64,000 bases of DNA, from the NCBI RefSeq assembly GCF_000350225.1, contig NW_005179300.1, positions 376,674 through 440,673 of the forward strand, read 5' to 3'. Shown piece after piece: positions 21,542 through 33,789 of the stretch. A program made the position numbers and the translations under genes. The notes under the pieces were generated by a model. The model had not been told where the DNA came from and did not search any database. It was given only the letters and a program-made list of their open reading frames with translations. Numbering within the stretch: position 1 is the stretch's first letter; the number at the start of each line of letters is the position of its first letter. This DNA is from Chondrus crispus. Its lineage: Eukaryota; Rhodophyta; Florideophyceae; Gigartinales; Gigartinaceae.

Positions 21542-22519
21542 CCCACCAGCCTCTCACAGAAATACTTTCAGAACTCCTGCTAGCGGTATTTACGGACAAC
21601 TTCTCGCAACTCAGAGCAGTAGGGACGATATGGACAAAATTTTGCGCTCTCTCGCAGTGATGTTGGTCCAGGATGAACATGATTCGATGCATGACGATAC
21701 TTTGTTTGATTCTTCCTTGATAGTGTGGAATGAATCAAACGGACTTGAGGTGCCGAGTGATGTATCACTCCATTTTCGTTTCGCCAGTCCGCCTCCTGCC
21801 ATTATGGCTCGTTTCCAACTACTCATTCATCCATCTTCAGCTGTGGAAACGGACAGAATGAGTCAAAGGTGTAATGAGGACTTCATAGTAGAAATTGCGC
21901 AAGAGGAGAATTCTTCCGAGCAAGAAGGTAGCAGAACTTGAAACCCCGACACTGAGGCATGAAAAACGTGTTGCGAATGTGCAAAAGCTTGGAAGAGGTT
22001 GAAAGGGTATTGCGAAAGAGAATTGTTTCGGGCTCACTGCTGTAACTTCGAGTGGTTATTGGAAGAGAAAGACCGCATCACTCATGAATCATTCGATTTC
22101 TCACTATCGGAATCGTCGAAGCTACTTTTGACGAAGCCATTGTCACTGAAATCGGCGTGGATGTCGCGATCATATGGTCCGATATTATTAGGAGAACAAA
22201 GCAATCGTTTTCTGGAATGTGTCAAAGATATGCTTGAAGTCGGCGGGCATGAAATTATCTTTTGCTTTGCAATGAACTTCACGAGATGGGTTAACCTTTT
22301 CAAATCATGCACAGATGAAGACGGCAAAACGCCCTCCTTTGAAGTGGATGAGATTCATTTCCTACTCCTCAACGACCGGGATGGTTGGTGTAGACAATGC
22401 ACATGCGATAATCAATTCTACTTTGCCACTCACGCAGAAAGAATTGAGGATGGCGTCCAGAGGGCTCCTTATGACCGGCGGGACTCATCTCGAGAGGACT
22501 GTTCATGCGAAAAGGTCGC
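21542..22519 (+). other. Decayed coding sequence left of element B
   Basis: Lower-GC sequence with plausible coding frames on the plus strand: 21542-21941 (contains SLAVMLVQDEHDSMHDD) and 21999-22519 (contains CVKDMLEVGGHEIIFCFAMN), both in one frame but separated by stops. A third frame starting at 22315 reads toward the insertion point of element B and continues beyond it at 37418. I do not recognise the protein. It may be a host gene or an older element interrupted by B. Confidence 0.4.
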
Positions 22520-23633
22520 TGTGGTGCAATGCGCCTGGTAGGCAGTGGGCAAGGCCGAAGACCCTCACGGTCGGAAAACAAACGAACAAACGAAACAACC
22601 AAAGCCGCCGCCGGCGCAATGCCACGGAGTGGTCGGAGCTCCCTTTCCCTTTATGCGGGCTTTCGGCCCGCGGTTGCTCGAATCCCAAAAACGGGTGGCA
22701 AAGGAAGAAACGCCCGGCCCGGGATTATAGGTGTGGTAGAGACTTGAAAAGGCAAATGCTCGACGAGTGCGGGTGTCTAGGCAAACCGAACCCGCTGGGT
22801 CGTAAATCCAATGCTCGTGGAGCGCCTTCATACCTTCTACCCTTGATAAGGTCTTCGACGGGGACGTCGCAACTTATCCCGTCGGGAAAGAATAAAACGT
22901 AGCAGCGCTACACCGTCGTACCGCCCGATGGCAAAGTACCAACGCCGAATCGATGGCAACCAGATTCCGATAGAACCAACGCTATCTTATATAGGAGATA
23001 AGATCTTCGTCGAAGGCGTCGTCGCAACAGCCTCCGACGGAACGGACAACAATAGCAGCGCTATACCTTCGTATTACCAGATAGAAAAGTACCAACACCG
23101 GATCGGTCGCGACCAGATTCCGATGGAACCAACTCTGAGAAAAGCACCACTGGTGCACCAACACAGAAGCCCGATGGCTAATGACGTCACGTTGCGGATC
23201 GCAATACTACAAGGTGGGACCAACTCAAGATTAAGGGAAATTAGGATAGAGAAATGAAGGAAAAAGAAAGGGGACCCCGAGCGCTGAAGGATGCCGTAGG
23301 CTTAGATAAAAGGGAGCGTCTTGGTAGAGACGGACTTCGACCAAGGCGACATTCAACTCCGGCAACTCGGGTTACCTTTACTGACTTGGTGGTCAGTGGG
23401 CTAAGGTATATATCGCCCTGCCGGAGCCATTACAGTAGCCCGCGACGCTAGATCCTAGATCTAATCTAATGTCAGCAAAATTAATGCTAACTAATTCACT
23501 AAAAAAATAATAATTAAAATGAAAACTGTGCAAATATTCACACGTGTGTCCCCCAATCCCGGACTACATTATTCACATTCCAACTTAGTTTCTTTTCCCT
23601 TCACCCCCTTGTGCAACCCCTTATTGCACTACA
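22520..23633 (-). repeat. Element B 3' LTR (1,114 bp)
   Basis: On the minus strand it starts TGTAGTGCAATAAGG (at 23633) and ends GCATTGCACCACA (at 22520). It is identical to the 5' LTR over about 22945-23628, but about 20 substitutions and one 4-bp indel separate them over 22520-22944. AATGGGGATA precedes its start on the element strand, a short purine-rich stretch. Confidence 0.92.
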
Positions 23634-23736
23634 TATCCCCATTCTGAGCGTCCTTGCACATGTGCTTCGCTCCTTGATCTCCAGCTGCATTTTCCATCTC
23701 GACTCTTTTTCAGCTTTCTCCTGACCGACGGTCACC

Positions 23737-25659
23737 ATGGGCAAGGAAAAGACGAAACCCACACCTCCTGTATCGCCGAGGCGAGCGAGCGAGACTATCA
23801 TCCGCAAACGCCTGGGTGTTGGCTTCGCTGCCTAGTCTCGGGCTTCCCGTCGGTTTCTTTCCATCCCTCGACTTCCCCCTTATGATCCTCCTTCACAAAC
23901 GATTTTCCAACCCACTCCCCAAATCACTCCTTCTCCTCGTCGCTACTCCTCCCTCGCAGAACTACACGACAAATCCATGCGTGCGCATCCCCTCTTGTTC
24001 GCGGCTGATCCTTGGTTCTGCGATCTTGGCGTTCGCGACACTATGAATATCGAAGATAAATTTGCTGACGGCCCTGGTATAAATAAATTTGCCGACGGCG
24101 CTGGTATATTACCCGGTAACCTCCCCCTTGTGGCCATCCATTCCTACGATTGGCGAGCCCGCATCGCGGTTCCTCCTTTTATTTTGCGCCGCTACTCCCC
24201 TCATGGTCGTCATGTACTCTCCGCGCGGTTTATGTCCGCGGTCTACGATCGCCTCGAATTACAACTGACCGACGGTCTCATACCTGCCAGTTATTTTTGT
24301 GACACCTGGCAGTACCGTACGGAAGTAGAGTGATCTTACTTAGAGCATGATCAAATGGACCGCCGGGGATTCCGTAAGAGAGGCAAATCTCCTTTGGTAT
24401 AACCAACGGACTGCCACCGACGAAGCCATGTTCTGGACGCGAGCCATCATTCCGGAAAATTTCCGTCATCTCAAACGCGGGAACCTTCCCTTCTTCCAAC
24501 TTACTGTATGAGCGGGGCGTCGTCTCCGTTCGGACACCGGCTACTTCGTATCATACCACATGCTAGAGGCGCGAGAAATTGCGCGAGACCATTACACAAA
24601 TCGTTATCAAAAAATCCCTTCCTAGTGGGGACAGTTCGAAGTGTGTCAGGGTTTTTGGGCAGAGCTTGGTCCAGTGCTCACTTATTACGGAAGTTATCTT
24701 TGCGATCCGCGGCACGGGCTTTGGGTCGTATTCCTCACCGAATGGTGTGGTAAAGTGTCAGCGACATTACTCTGGGAAACCTATGACTGCTGGCGTCTTT
24801 GGTTTCTGCCTCCTAAACTAATCGAACGCATGAAATTGCTCGATTTCACAGTCCCTCTGGGCGGTGCGGATGTTGATAGCGAAGTCCATTTGCTGCTCGA
24901 CAAAATAGAGAGCGTGAACTGGGACGCGATTCCGCGTCAAAATTCTTCCCGCTCCGTCACGCACCAACGTCTATCATTCTCCCCCGGACGGACTCGCTGT
25001 GCAGCAGGCGATTTAGCCTGGTTCAACCCGTGGTCAGGATCCCTGTCTTCAGCGGCGAAGGCTCAGCTGAGCCGCCGATTTGGGAATCAAATTCCCCTCC
25101 CCGTCACCGAACTAGTTATACCCACAGACCCCCGAGTCTCCAATATCTGCACAAGGCCATCACGACCTTCATCTCCGCGTTCTCGCGTCACTGCCGCTAC
25201 GCCTCCTGTAGCTACTCGCGGCTCCCTCAACCTCCATTGTCCAGCCGGTCTCACCAGCTGTGCCGTCAATTCACTTGAGGTCCCAGCTTGTCCATCCTCC
25301 GCCATCTCTCCCGTGCACGAGCTCTCCCCCTGGCGTCCTCGTTGGAGGTCAGATCTCCAAGGACAGAGGCCACTGAGAGCCTGTTTGTCCGTGCAATTCC
25401 CAAAAGCCGAGGGGAACCAACCCCTCTCCTCCTCTCTCCAACACGTGACCTCAAACCCGCGTCGCGTGAGGCGACTTCTCCTTCACTCAAAAATTCCAAA
25501 AAATCTTGCCCTACTTCAGATGTGTGCGCTTCCGTCCTGCGCGCTCATGGCGTGGCGACGGAACCCATCAAAGAGGTTTCGTTGGAGGACCTCAGGATCC
25601 TCGCTCGACTACTCACATTTCCTCCGGAAGGTAAATCCTTCCGTGAGTCGCCTCCGTAA
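23737..25659 (+). pseudogene. Antisense gene of element B, broken
   Basis: Plus strand, opposite to B's gag-pol; ATG at 23737, 104 bp from the 3' LTR. The first 32 codons (SPRRASETIIRKRLGVGF) align with residues 7-22 of A's antisense protein. A TAG at 23833 follows, after which the same frame continues through RRYSSLAELHDKSMR, FADGAGILPGNLP and SYDWRAR until TGA at 24331. Two further frames carry the middle part (about 24345-25260, with stops near 24508 and 24631), rich in Trp/Tyr (FWAELGPVLTYYGSYLCDPR). The C-terminal block (SVLRAHGVATEPIKEVSLED, 25507 on) matches A's C-terminus. Intact, it would be about 640 residues. Function unknown. Confidence 0.7.
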
Positions 25660-25689
25660 TTTGCCCTCGACCTCCAGCTCATGAGGTGG

Positions 25690-26190
25690 TACCTCGTCGG
25701 AGTGGCGCTGTTCGCAACGTCACCCTCATCCCTTGGAAAAATAAATGAAACCCTCCTGAGTACTCCTTCATCCTTCAAATTTTCTCCTCTTTTCTCATGC
25801 GCCCCGTCACCACGGACTTCCTCCTCTATAACCTGCAGTACAGACCTCCTCCTCTTTTCCTTTCCTTTTCCTTCTGCGCCCCGTCGCCGCGGTCGCATCT
25901 TCCTCATCACTTCCTTTCCTCCTCTTTTGCTTGTTCAGTGGGTCCCTGCTACTGCAGTCGCACATCACCTATTACCCTCTCTCTTACTTTGCTCATCCGC
26001 AAGAGGCCGCCGACCAGAGGTGATGCGATCATTAACATTCCTTCGTTTACTGGCCTCTCGGTGCCTACAGAAGGGCTCCCGTTCTTCCTGGCCTTCAGGC
26101 CTTCTCGATGCCTACCTCCGCACCTCAGCGAGAGAATGTACCAGCTCTCTAGTGCGTGAATACCTCCCTTTGCGGTTTCCAGACTGGTGA
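25690..26190 (-). repeat. Purine-rich tract of element B
   Basis: Pyrimidine-rich on the plus strand (CTCCTCTTTTC blocks), purine-rich on the element strand. It corresponds in position and composition to 16260-16600 of element A. A long frame here (25681-26190) is a by-product of this composition. Confidence 0.5.
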
Positions 26191-29100
26191 ATGATCCCGA
26201 TCAGTCCCTTTTCTGACGTCATCGACGTCTATACACAATCTTCATGTGCAATATCCTCTAAGTCAAGAGACTCATGACTTTGATCCTCATATTTCCATTT
26301 TTTCTTCTTTATTTTGTACTTCTGTTGTGTGCGGTCCGAGCATCCCCAAGCGCAGCGACATTACTTCTACATTCTCTTTCTTACCTGATCCCTCCACACA
26401 CACAGTTTCCTCGTTGTCTCCGCTAACAATTCCCCGCATGGTATTTTTCTGGAAAAAGAAAACAAAGTAGGCGACATCATCAATGGGTGATGAGTGCGGA
26501 TCGCGAGGCGTTGCTAGTGTGACGGATGAGGGGTTTAAAAGTCGTGAGGGATTTCTCTGCTGTACATCCGTTTCAGTTTGGGATTCGGGGAGCCGATCCC
26601 GACTTCTCGTGTCGTTAGCGTCCGCTTCTGGCGGCATCCTTTTCCTCGTGAGCGTCCCATCCATTCCTCGGGTCCGAGAAAGAACGAGCTGGTTCATTCT
26701 TTTGCCCATGCGCGACGTCGTCCGTGTTAACAATCATTAATTTTCCAACCATTTCCATCGCCTTGTCACTTTTGCTCGACGAGCATCCATGCTTCTCATC
26801 CTTAGAGCTGTTAGAGACAGTAATACTGTCGAGGGACTCGATGGGTCCTCTTTCTTTCGGAGAGCGGTCCGCCAAAGAAAATAGATGCACCACGGTGTTG
26901 AGACTCGCGAAAAGAACAGGAAACAAAATAGGAAAGATATGTGCCTGTGGGGACGGCGTATCCCGAACAGAGAGAAACGTCGTAGTCGCGTATCGGTGCT
27001 TGCGTCTGACGATTCCTCGTGAACTACAAGAAAATTAACAAAAAAGAGAGACGTCCCAATATCGGTAGTGTTTTCCCTGGTCTTGCTTGTAATGTAGTCG
27101 TGTGTCCCTGTGCGAGGCGCGTTGGGTGTGGACTTTAATCACTGCGGGGGTTGCCGGTGGCGATGTGTTTCACCCGTCGAAAACGGTGTAACAAGATAGC
27201 TGCGATCGCCACTTTGGCCTTTACGGGTTGACGTCGCCTCTCCTCGAGGTAGAGTGCGTAACTTCAACGAAGCTTCGATTTCCATGGTATGTTCTCGTTG
27301 ATCCCCTTGCCACACGGGGAATTCCCTTCAACGTTATTTCCCTTGGTCTTCGTGCGACGCACGCCGAATTTAATGCCTGCAAGGCGCTTCCAACTTGCCC
27401 GTACACTCCTCCGGTCTCAAAAAAAGGTGACGACGACGCAGTAACTTCGCGACTAGCTTGTCTGTACTTCCCTGAAAGCTCCTGAAGTCAACATCTTCGG
27501 TGCTGCATGACTTCGGTGGCGGCACTTAGGCGTGTGACTTGCCCATTTCTAAAAATTATTCAACCTCCCGTGCGCCCGTCAGTACTCGTGTTCCTTAAGT
27601 TTGATTCAAATTCCCCAGTGAGGCTCTGCGCTCGTCGTTGGCTACGCAGCACTTGTCCGGATGTCTCTCTTCGAGGTGCAATACCCTTGATTTTTCTTCA
27701 TTAACTCCCAATATGATGAGGGCGGATCGCCGATGCAACGTAATTTGACGTGCGTTTGGCGACGCGTGGTCATTCCTACCTCACGTAAGACCTCAGCGTG
27801 GTATCACGGCAAAGCCCTTCCATATCTTTTTGACATCGCCACTCGCGGATGCCCCCGTTTCGCACTCGCCGGCGGTGCAGGCGTTTCGATTTTGCAGAAA
27901 AGCAAATCAAATAGGCAAAGGAGAAAAACCAAGAAATATAGAGGGATATAGCAAAATATAAAGTGGGGTCGGTGGAGTAAATATGAAAGACAAAGGGAAG
28001 GAGGGGATTTCCTTGTCGATAGATCGCTCGGGGTAAAAACGAAAACGTGAGCTTGGGTCGTCTGAGGCTACAAGCAACAGATGTGTCGTCGTCAATTAGC
28101 TCGTCGAGTAACGATTTCCTCCAAAGGAGTTGTTCTCAGGTGGTTGTCACTCCCCTTTTTTCTCTTCTCCTCCCGAGTAACTTCCCCCTCACTTCCCCCT
28201 CAGTCTTCGCTTATCCTTGTAGAGTTGCGATTGGGGATGCGCCTCGCTGCGTCGTGTCGTCGACATCACAACCTAGAAGAAATATCAACAAAAACAAAAC
28301 AGGGAATGAAGTAGAAACGGCTGGAAGATAAACACTTGATTCCCTCGATGAGGACCTCGGGTAGACTCTCGTTCCTGACGAAGTCGACAAGAACGACAAA
28401 ACTATTTGTCCACTCCGTACAGTATAGTTGCGCGCGTTAGATCGCGCACTTTCCCAGGCGGCTCATGCTACTGACGGTCCGACGGTCACGGCCTCGCTCC
28501 ACTCTCGGCCTTCCAATTCTCGGCGGGTAACTTGCGGATCGGTGTCCGCGATGCGGGGCTGTGTTCCTGTCTTCTCATAAAAAATAAAACGAGGGAGAAC
28601 AAAATAGAAACAAAGGGGGCGAAACACCCTAGAAAGTAAAAGACGATTCGTTATGAAATGGGGGGGTGTGAGTCGCTCTCCCACAGTTAAACAAGGGGAG
28701 AAGCGGCGTGGATCGGTGATGACAGAGCGGCGACTATGACTTCGTCGAGCGTCCATCCTCACAACTACAGGCCTGTCGTCGACAATATTTCTTCCCCGCC
28801 CGACGAGCGTTAGCCCGTCGGTTCGTTGGGCGTAGTTAGCGTCCTGCCCGGGTGACCGGGCTTGGGGTGCAAATCGACATCGGTGTTTGTATCATCGGTG
28901 GTTGCCAGCGACAACAAATCTGCACCAACTCCTCTCCTTTGTTGATTTGGATTAAATTTTCGCGTCACTTCCGGTGTCCCACATCTGCTTGCGCACCACT
29001 TGTCCTCTTTCCACTCGTGAAAACCCTCACAAACATTTTTCTTCAAATTAACACAGACGGGTGTGGAATCCTGGTCCAAACATCCCTTCGCGTGCGCGCC

Positions 29101-29349
29101 GCTGCGACGCGTGATCATACGTAATTGCGCATTGTCTCATCCCGAGACTATGGCAACTTCCCCATTTTCGTGACGAAGCGGCGTTCGCTGCGTTCTACAT
29201 GTGCCGCGGTCAAGGCAAAATTGCCTGTCTCACTTCTTCTCTCTATCTCCGTAGTTTCTGCGGTCCCCACCCTTGTGAGCACCCTTCTTCCTTGTCTTCG
29301 CGCTGCGTCTGACGGACCCAATTCCAACTCGACAACATCCTGACGGGTT
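26191..29349 (-). other. Element B 3' region, no sense gene seen
   Basis: About 3.2 kb between the chromodomain end and the antisense gene. No frame resembles a known protein. Part (about 29000-29140) matches 13340-13490 of element A in reverse complement, which shows that the region is shared by the family. Confidence 0.6.
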
Positions 29350-32300
29350 TTACCCCGCTTGTGCGCGAGCGACTTGCAGCGGCAACGGTATCTTCTTCCT
29401 CCTGAAATATCTCACTACGGCGCTGCGCGGTATTTGCGCAACTGCTTCCCACGTCGCGTCCTTCGTTCCATATCCATACCATTTCAATCTGAGAATTAAT
29501 TCCTCACCTTGATACCCGTGGTCGATGATCTTCTCTATCACATACCCGGCGTCCTTATCCTCTCCCTCGCGTCCGGGGTTACTTACTTCCCCCTCCTGAA
29601 GATCCTCCGATGTCACTAAGTTTTCTGAATTAATTATCTTCCGTAGGTCTTGCGGTATCTCCGCCGACCGATTTCGACTAACTAAATTTTCCTCGACCTC
29701 TTGTGTCCGCGCCCGCGCGTGAGGGTCGTCCTCACTCTCCATCGTGTCGCGTCCTTGATCTGTCAGGTGTCCGCTTAGGTACTGTAGGGCCGGATGTAGG
29801 CCTAATGTGAGCGCTTGTTCCATCGGACTTGGGGCCAGTTCTACTCGATCTCGCGAAACGCGTTCCTCCTGATCACCAATGGCAATGACAACCGTATTCC
29901 TGTCTGACTGCTTGACTGCATACGGACCCATGGCCACTTGTGCCGATTTGTGTTTAGGTTTCTTAGCCATACCTTGCTCCTTTCGAAGGAATATGTAGGA
30001 CCCTAAGGGTATGTCGTACTTTGGCTTGCGAAGTCTCGCATCGAAATTTGGCTTATATCTCGCCTGTTCCTTGCGTACGCTCCTGTCCGCGGTCTTCATC
30101 AGACTCTCCAACCATGATTGCCATTTTAGATAATAAGCTCTCGGGGATCCAAATTGTTCCAAATGAGGTTGAGTCTGTAGCGCAAGGCTTCTCGGTGCCC
30201 GAGCTAAAACCAGCTCAAATGGGGCGATGTTCGTAGTTCGATGAACATGTGTGTTGTAGGCGAACGTCACCGCGTCGCTAAACAAGTCCCAATCCTTCGG
30301 ATGGTCTCCGATATACTTCCGTAGCGCGGATAATATAGTCCGATTAAATCTCTCGACTTGGCCGTTGGCTCACGGGTGGTACGTAGTTGTAAAGACATTC
30401 CTGATGCCAAGAATTCGGCAAATATTCTGGAAGTACTTAGCTGTGAACTGCGTATCATTGTCGGACAGCAGCTTCACAGGGGGTCCATAATTGAAAACCC
30501 AGTTGTGTACAAAGGCCTGCGCAATGTGCGCGGCGGAAATCTTCTTCAACGGTAGGGTTCGTAGCAACTTCGAATAGCGGTCGCTGCTCACTAAAATGTA
30601 CCGGTTGCCCCGACTTGTGGTGATTAGCTCTCCGAGTATATCAATCGCGACAAATTCCAATGGATCGTTCGGCGTGAACAGCTGCATCTCCTTCGCGTTC
30701 TTCCTGAGCTTCACTCTTTCTCGCGCGCAATCCGCGCAATTCCTGGCTACTGCGTAGCAATCCAGCGCCATTGTAGGCCAATAAAATGATCTTCTCGAGG
30801 TCTTATACAGTTTCCTGCCTCCTGGGTGCTCTGCTAATTTAGCATAGTGGCTTAACCCTAGGACAACTTCCTTCAGGGATTGTGGTATTACCACTTGTAC
30901 GGACTCCGCAGAGAGATTCGACATAAAATTCCTTCAAATTCCTCGACCTCCGTTGTGAACGACTTCGTTCTTCCTTCTTCCATTTCCTCCTTAGTTCGAA
31001 TACAGAAAGGGTCGACGTCCGTGCTCACGTAGAAGCTCCTCCGGAGCGATGGCTTCGAATTGATCGAGATGATTCGACGCGCCCCCCCCTTCAAGAGCGA
31101 GGAGGTCGTCTAACCGCTCAAAGTCTTCGCCTTCGTCCTCCAGGGCTTCCACTTGTTCTACCATGAAACATGGTATCCCCTCGTCGACGTCGTTGCTAGT
31201 TTCGCCCTTGGTCAACAATCTTCGCAACGCGTCCGCTTGCGTGTTGACCTTTCCTTTCTGGTATTTGATCTCAAAATCAAATTCCGAGAGGCATAGCCTC
31301 CATCGGATTAAACGTCCACTAGGGTCCGTTACATTCATCAACCACCTCAACGAGGAGTGGTCGGTATGCACTACGAAGTGCTCCCCGTATAAATTCGGTC
31401 TCAAGGTCTGGACGGCCCAAATGACCGCCAAACATTCTTTTTCGGATACAGAATAATTCCTTTCCGCTGCAGCCAGCGTTCTCGAAAAGAACGATGGGTT
31501 TACGCTGTGCACCAAGATGCGTTTGAAAAAGCGCGGCCCCAATCTGATAATCGCCCGCATCGGTGTCCACTGAATACGGGAGGTCCTTCCTTGGCGACGC
31601 CAGCACCGGTGGTGCTAGAATGGCGTCTTTGAACTTATGGAAAGCTGCCTTGCACGGTTCTTTGAACTCCGCGATTTGGACCGGTTGTCCCTTCTTCGGC
31701 AGTTGGTTTAACGGATGCGCGATTTTCGCGTACTGTGGGACAAATCTTCGATACACGTTACACAAGCAGAGAAAGCTCCTCAGCTGTGTTTCTGTTTGAG
31801 GGTACCTCACTTGTTGCAAGGCCGCGGTGCGGGCGGCATCGACTTCTAACGTGCCGGGCCGTACTACATAGCCTAGGTACTTGATTCTTTCGACGAAAAA
31901 TTCGCACTTGCGCAGCTTCAGCTTGACTCCTGCTTTCTCCAGAACTGAGAGGATTTCGTCAACATGGATCATGTGCTCCTCCCAAGACTTGTTGAAGATA
32001 ATTATGTCGTTTAAATAGACTAAGCAAGGTTTCCAACGGAAAGGCGAGAGCAAAATATCCATTGCTCTCTGAAACGTCGCTGGCGCATTTGTAAGCCCAA
32101 AGGGCATTCTTGCGAATCGATATAAACCGGAATGACATGAAAAGGCCGTCTTGTCAGGGTCATTCTCTGAATTGGCATCTGCCAATATCCTGAAATGGCG
32201 TCCAACGCCGAAAAACTTTGGTGTCACCAAGCGAGTCTAAACACTCGTCCATCCTTGGTAAGGGGCACGTATCCCTAACTGTAACTGCATTCAATTTCCG

Positions 32301-33751
32301 ATAGTCAACGCAGAAGCGCATAGATCCATCCGGTTTCGGAACCAGCAATACGGGCGATGCCCACTCTGATTGTGCCGGCTCAATAACTCCTGCTTCCAAC
32401 ATTTTCTGTACCTCCAATTCTTCACTCTCTCGGGCCTTCGGTCCGGCCCGGTCCAGAGCTTGCGCGATGGGGCGAGTCTCTGGGGTCAACTCGATCTGAT
32501 GGACCGTGGTGTTGATCTCTCCAAGAGTCCCGTTCAAATGCGTAAGTACTTCTTCAACATCTAACGGAATCTTTCGCGCTGCCGGTCCGGCACGTGGCTC
32601 AGGTCGAGTTCCTCCGCGTCCGGCGGTGGGGACTCGATTCGTCGTTCCGGCTTCTTACATGCCGCCGCGGAGAGCTCGCCCGACCGTTCCCACAGCTGGT
32701 TCTCGCATTCTTTTTGCGACGATGTACTTCTTCTAGCGCCCGTAGGCGGCGAGGTAGAATTAATAAAATTTTCTTCTGTCCTCTCTTGAACTCCAAGCAC
32801 TTCTCCAATTGTAGTCTTGCTCTCTAACACTGCTCTTGGGTGGAGTAGAAGTTCTGCTACCACTTGACCCTTCCGAACCCTGACAGGGTACGCTCGAAAG
32901 TTCGCCACTAATAAGCGAAATGACCCGTCGGGCTCCGCTTGAGCCACCTCGTTTGAACTTATCAACCCATGCTTGTCGTACAGAGACGAGTAGGGCTGGA
33001 CCACGACGAGACCATTTCTTTTTGAAACGCATTGGACCACTTGTTGCGTCCCTGGTTCAATCGTCGTCGCCTTAGCCACTTTCACCTTTGGGGATATCCT
33101 TTCCCTTTTCTATCTTCCTCGTCCTCTCCCTGTACGATAGTCCGTTTCTCTTTTCTCGGCGAGAATTTCTGCACAATCGGAACCTCCGAAAACTCACCAA
33201 CTCCACCTTCTTCCTCCGAGGGTAAATAGCTTCTACGAACCGATCACAGTAGTCCGCGCCTAGAATTAGCGGCACGGCGAGTTGCTCGCATACCACAAAT
33301 TCGGCTGTAGCCACAAAACGTCCAAACCTCACAAGCATCTCGATCGTATCAACGAGCGAAGCGGTCTGTTATGGGCATCTCCGATGTCCGGCGTGGGTCC
33401 AAAGGAGACCAGAGTCTCCAAGCCTGCGGGAAGTTCCGATTTCTGAATCAGGTTCGGGGCAGCGCCGGTGTCCAACACGGACAATACTCTGCTCATCAGC
33501 CCGAACGTCGGTCTAATGTCTGCGAAGACCTTATAATTTTTCCTCGCAAGGACTAGAATCTTCTCGGGACACTCCCTGCGCTTGACCCTATACCAGGGGC
33601 GTCGGACTTCTTTCAGCGGGTCGTCCTTGCCTCTGCGCAAAATTTTCTTGACCCGTACGAGTTCTGTCGGCTTGTCAACAATTCCAACTACCTCCTCGTC
33701 GGGGACCACCTCCTTCTCCAAAATCGGGGAACGGGACGAAGTCCCGGACAT
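29350..33751 (-). pseudogene. Element B pol
   Basis: Homologous to A's pol along its length but split into at least eight open segments. Protease (LILGADYCDRFVEAIYP near 33240) and the linker NGLVVVQPYSSLYDKHGL (32985) are visible. RT (ASPVLLVPKPDGSMRFCVDY) has an active site reading YLNDIIIF in place of YLDDIIIF. RNase H reads ADALRRL. Integrase has AIDILGEL and LLSDNDTQF, followed by a TGA at 30370-30372 before the glutamate region. The chromodomain is at the end (IDHGYQGEELILRLKWYGYG). An RT with Asn for the first catalytic Asp would be inactive, so B could not copy itself. Confidence 0.9.
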
Positions 33752-33789
33752 GGTTCGGCCGACACATGTCCGTCCTTCAAAATTATTTG

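Noticed and set aside
22928-23451. Frames repeated at 36702-37225
   Set aside because: Copies within the two LTRs of element B, not genes.
25681-26190. 170-codon plus-strand frame in element B
   Set aside because: Same compositional cause as in A; kept only as a purine-rich tract.
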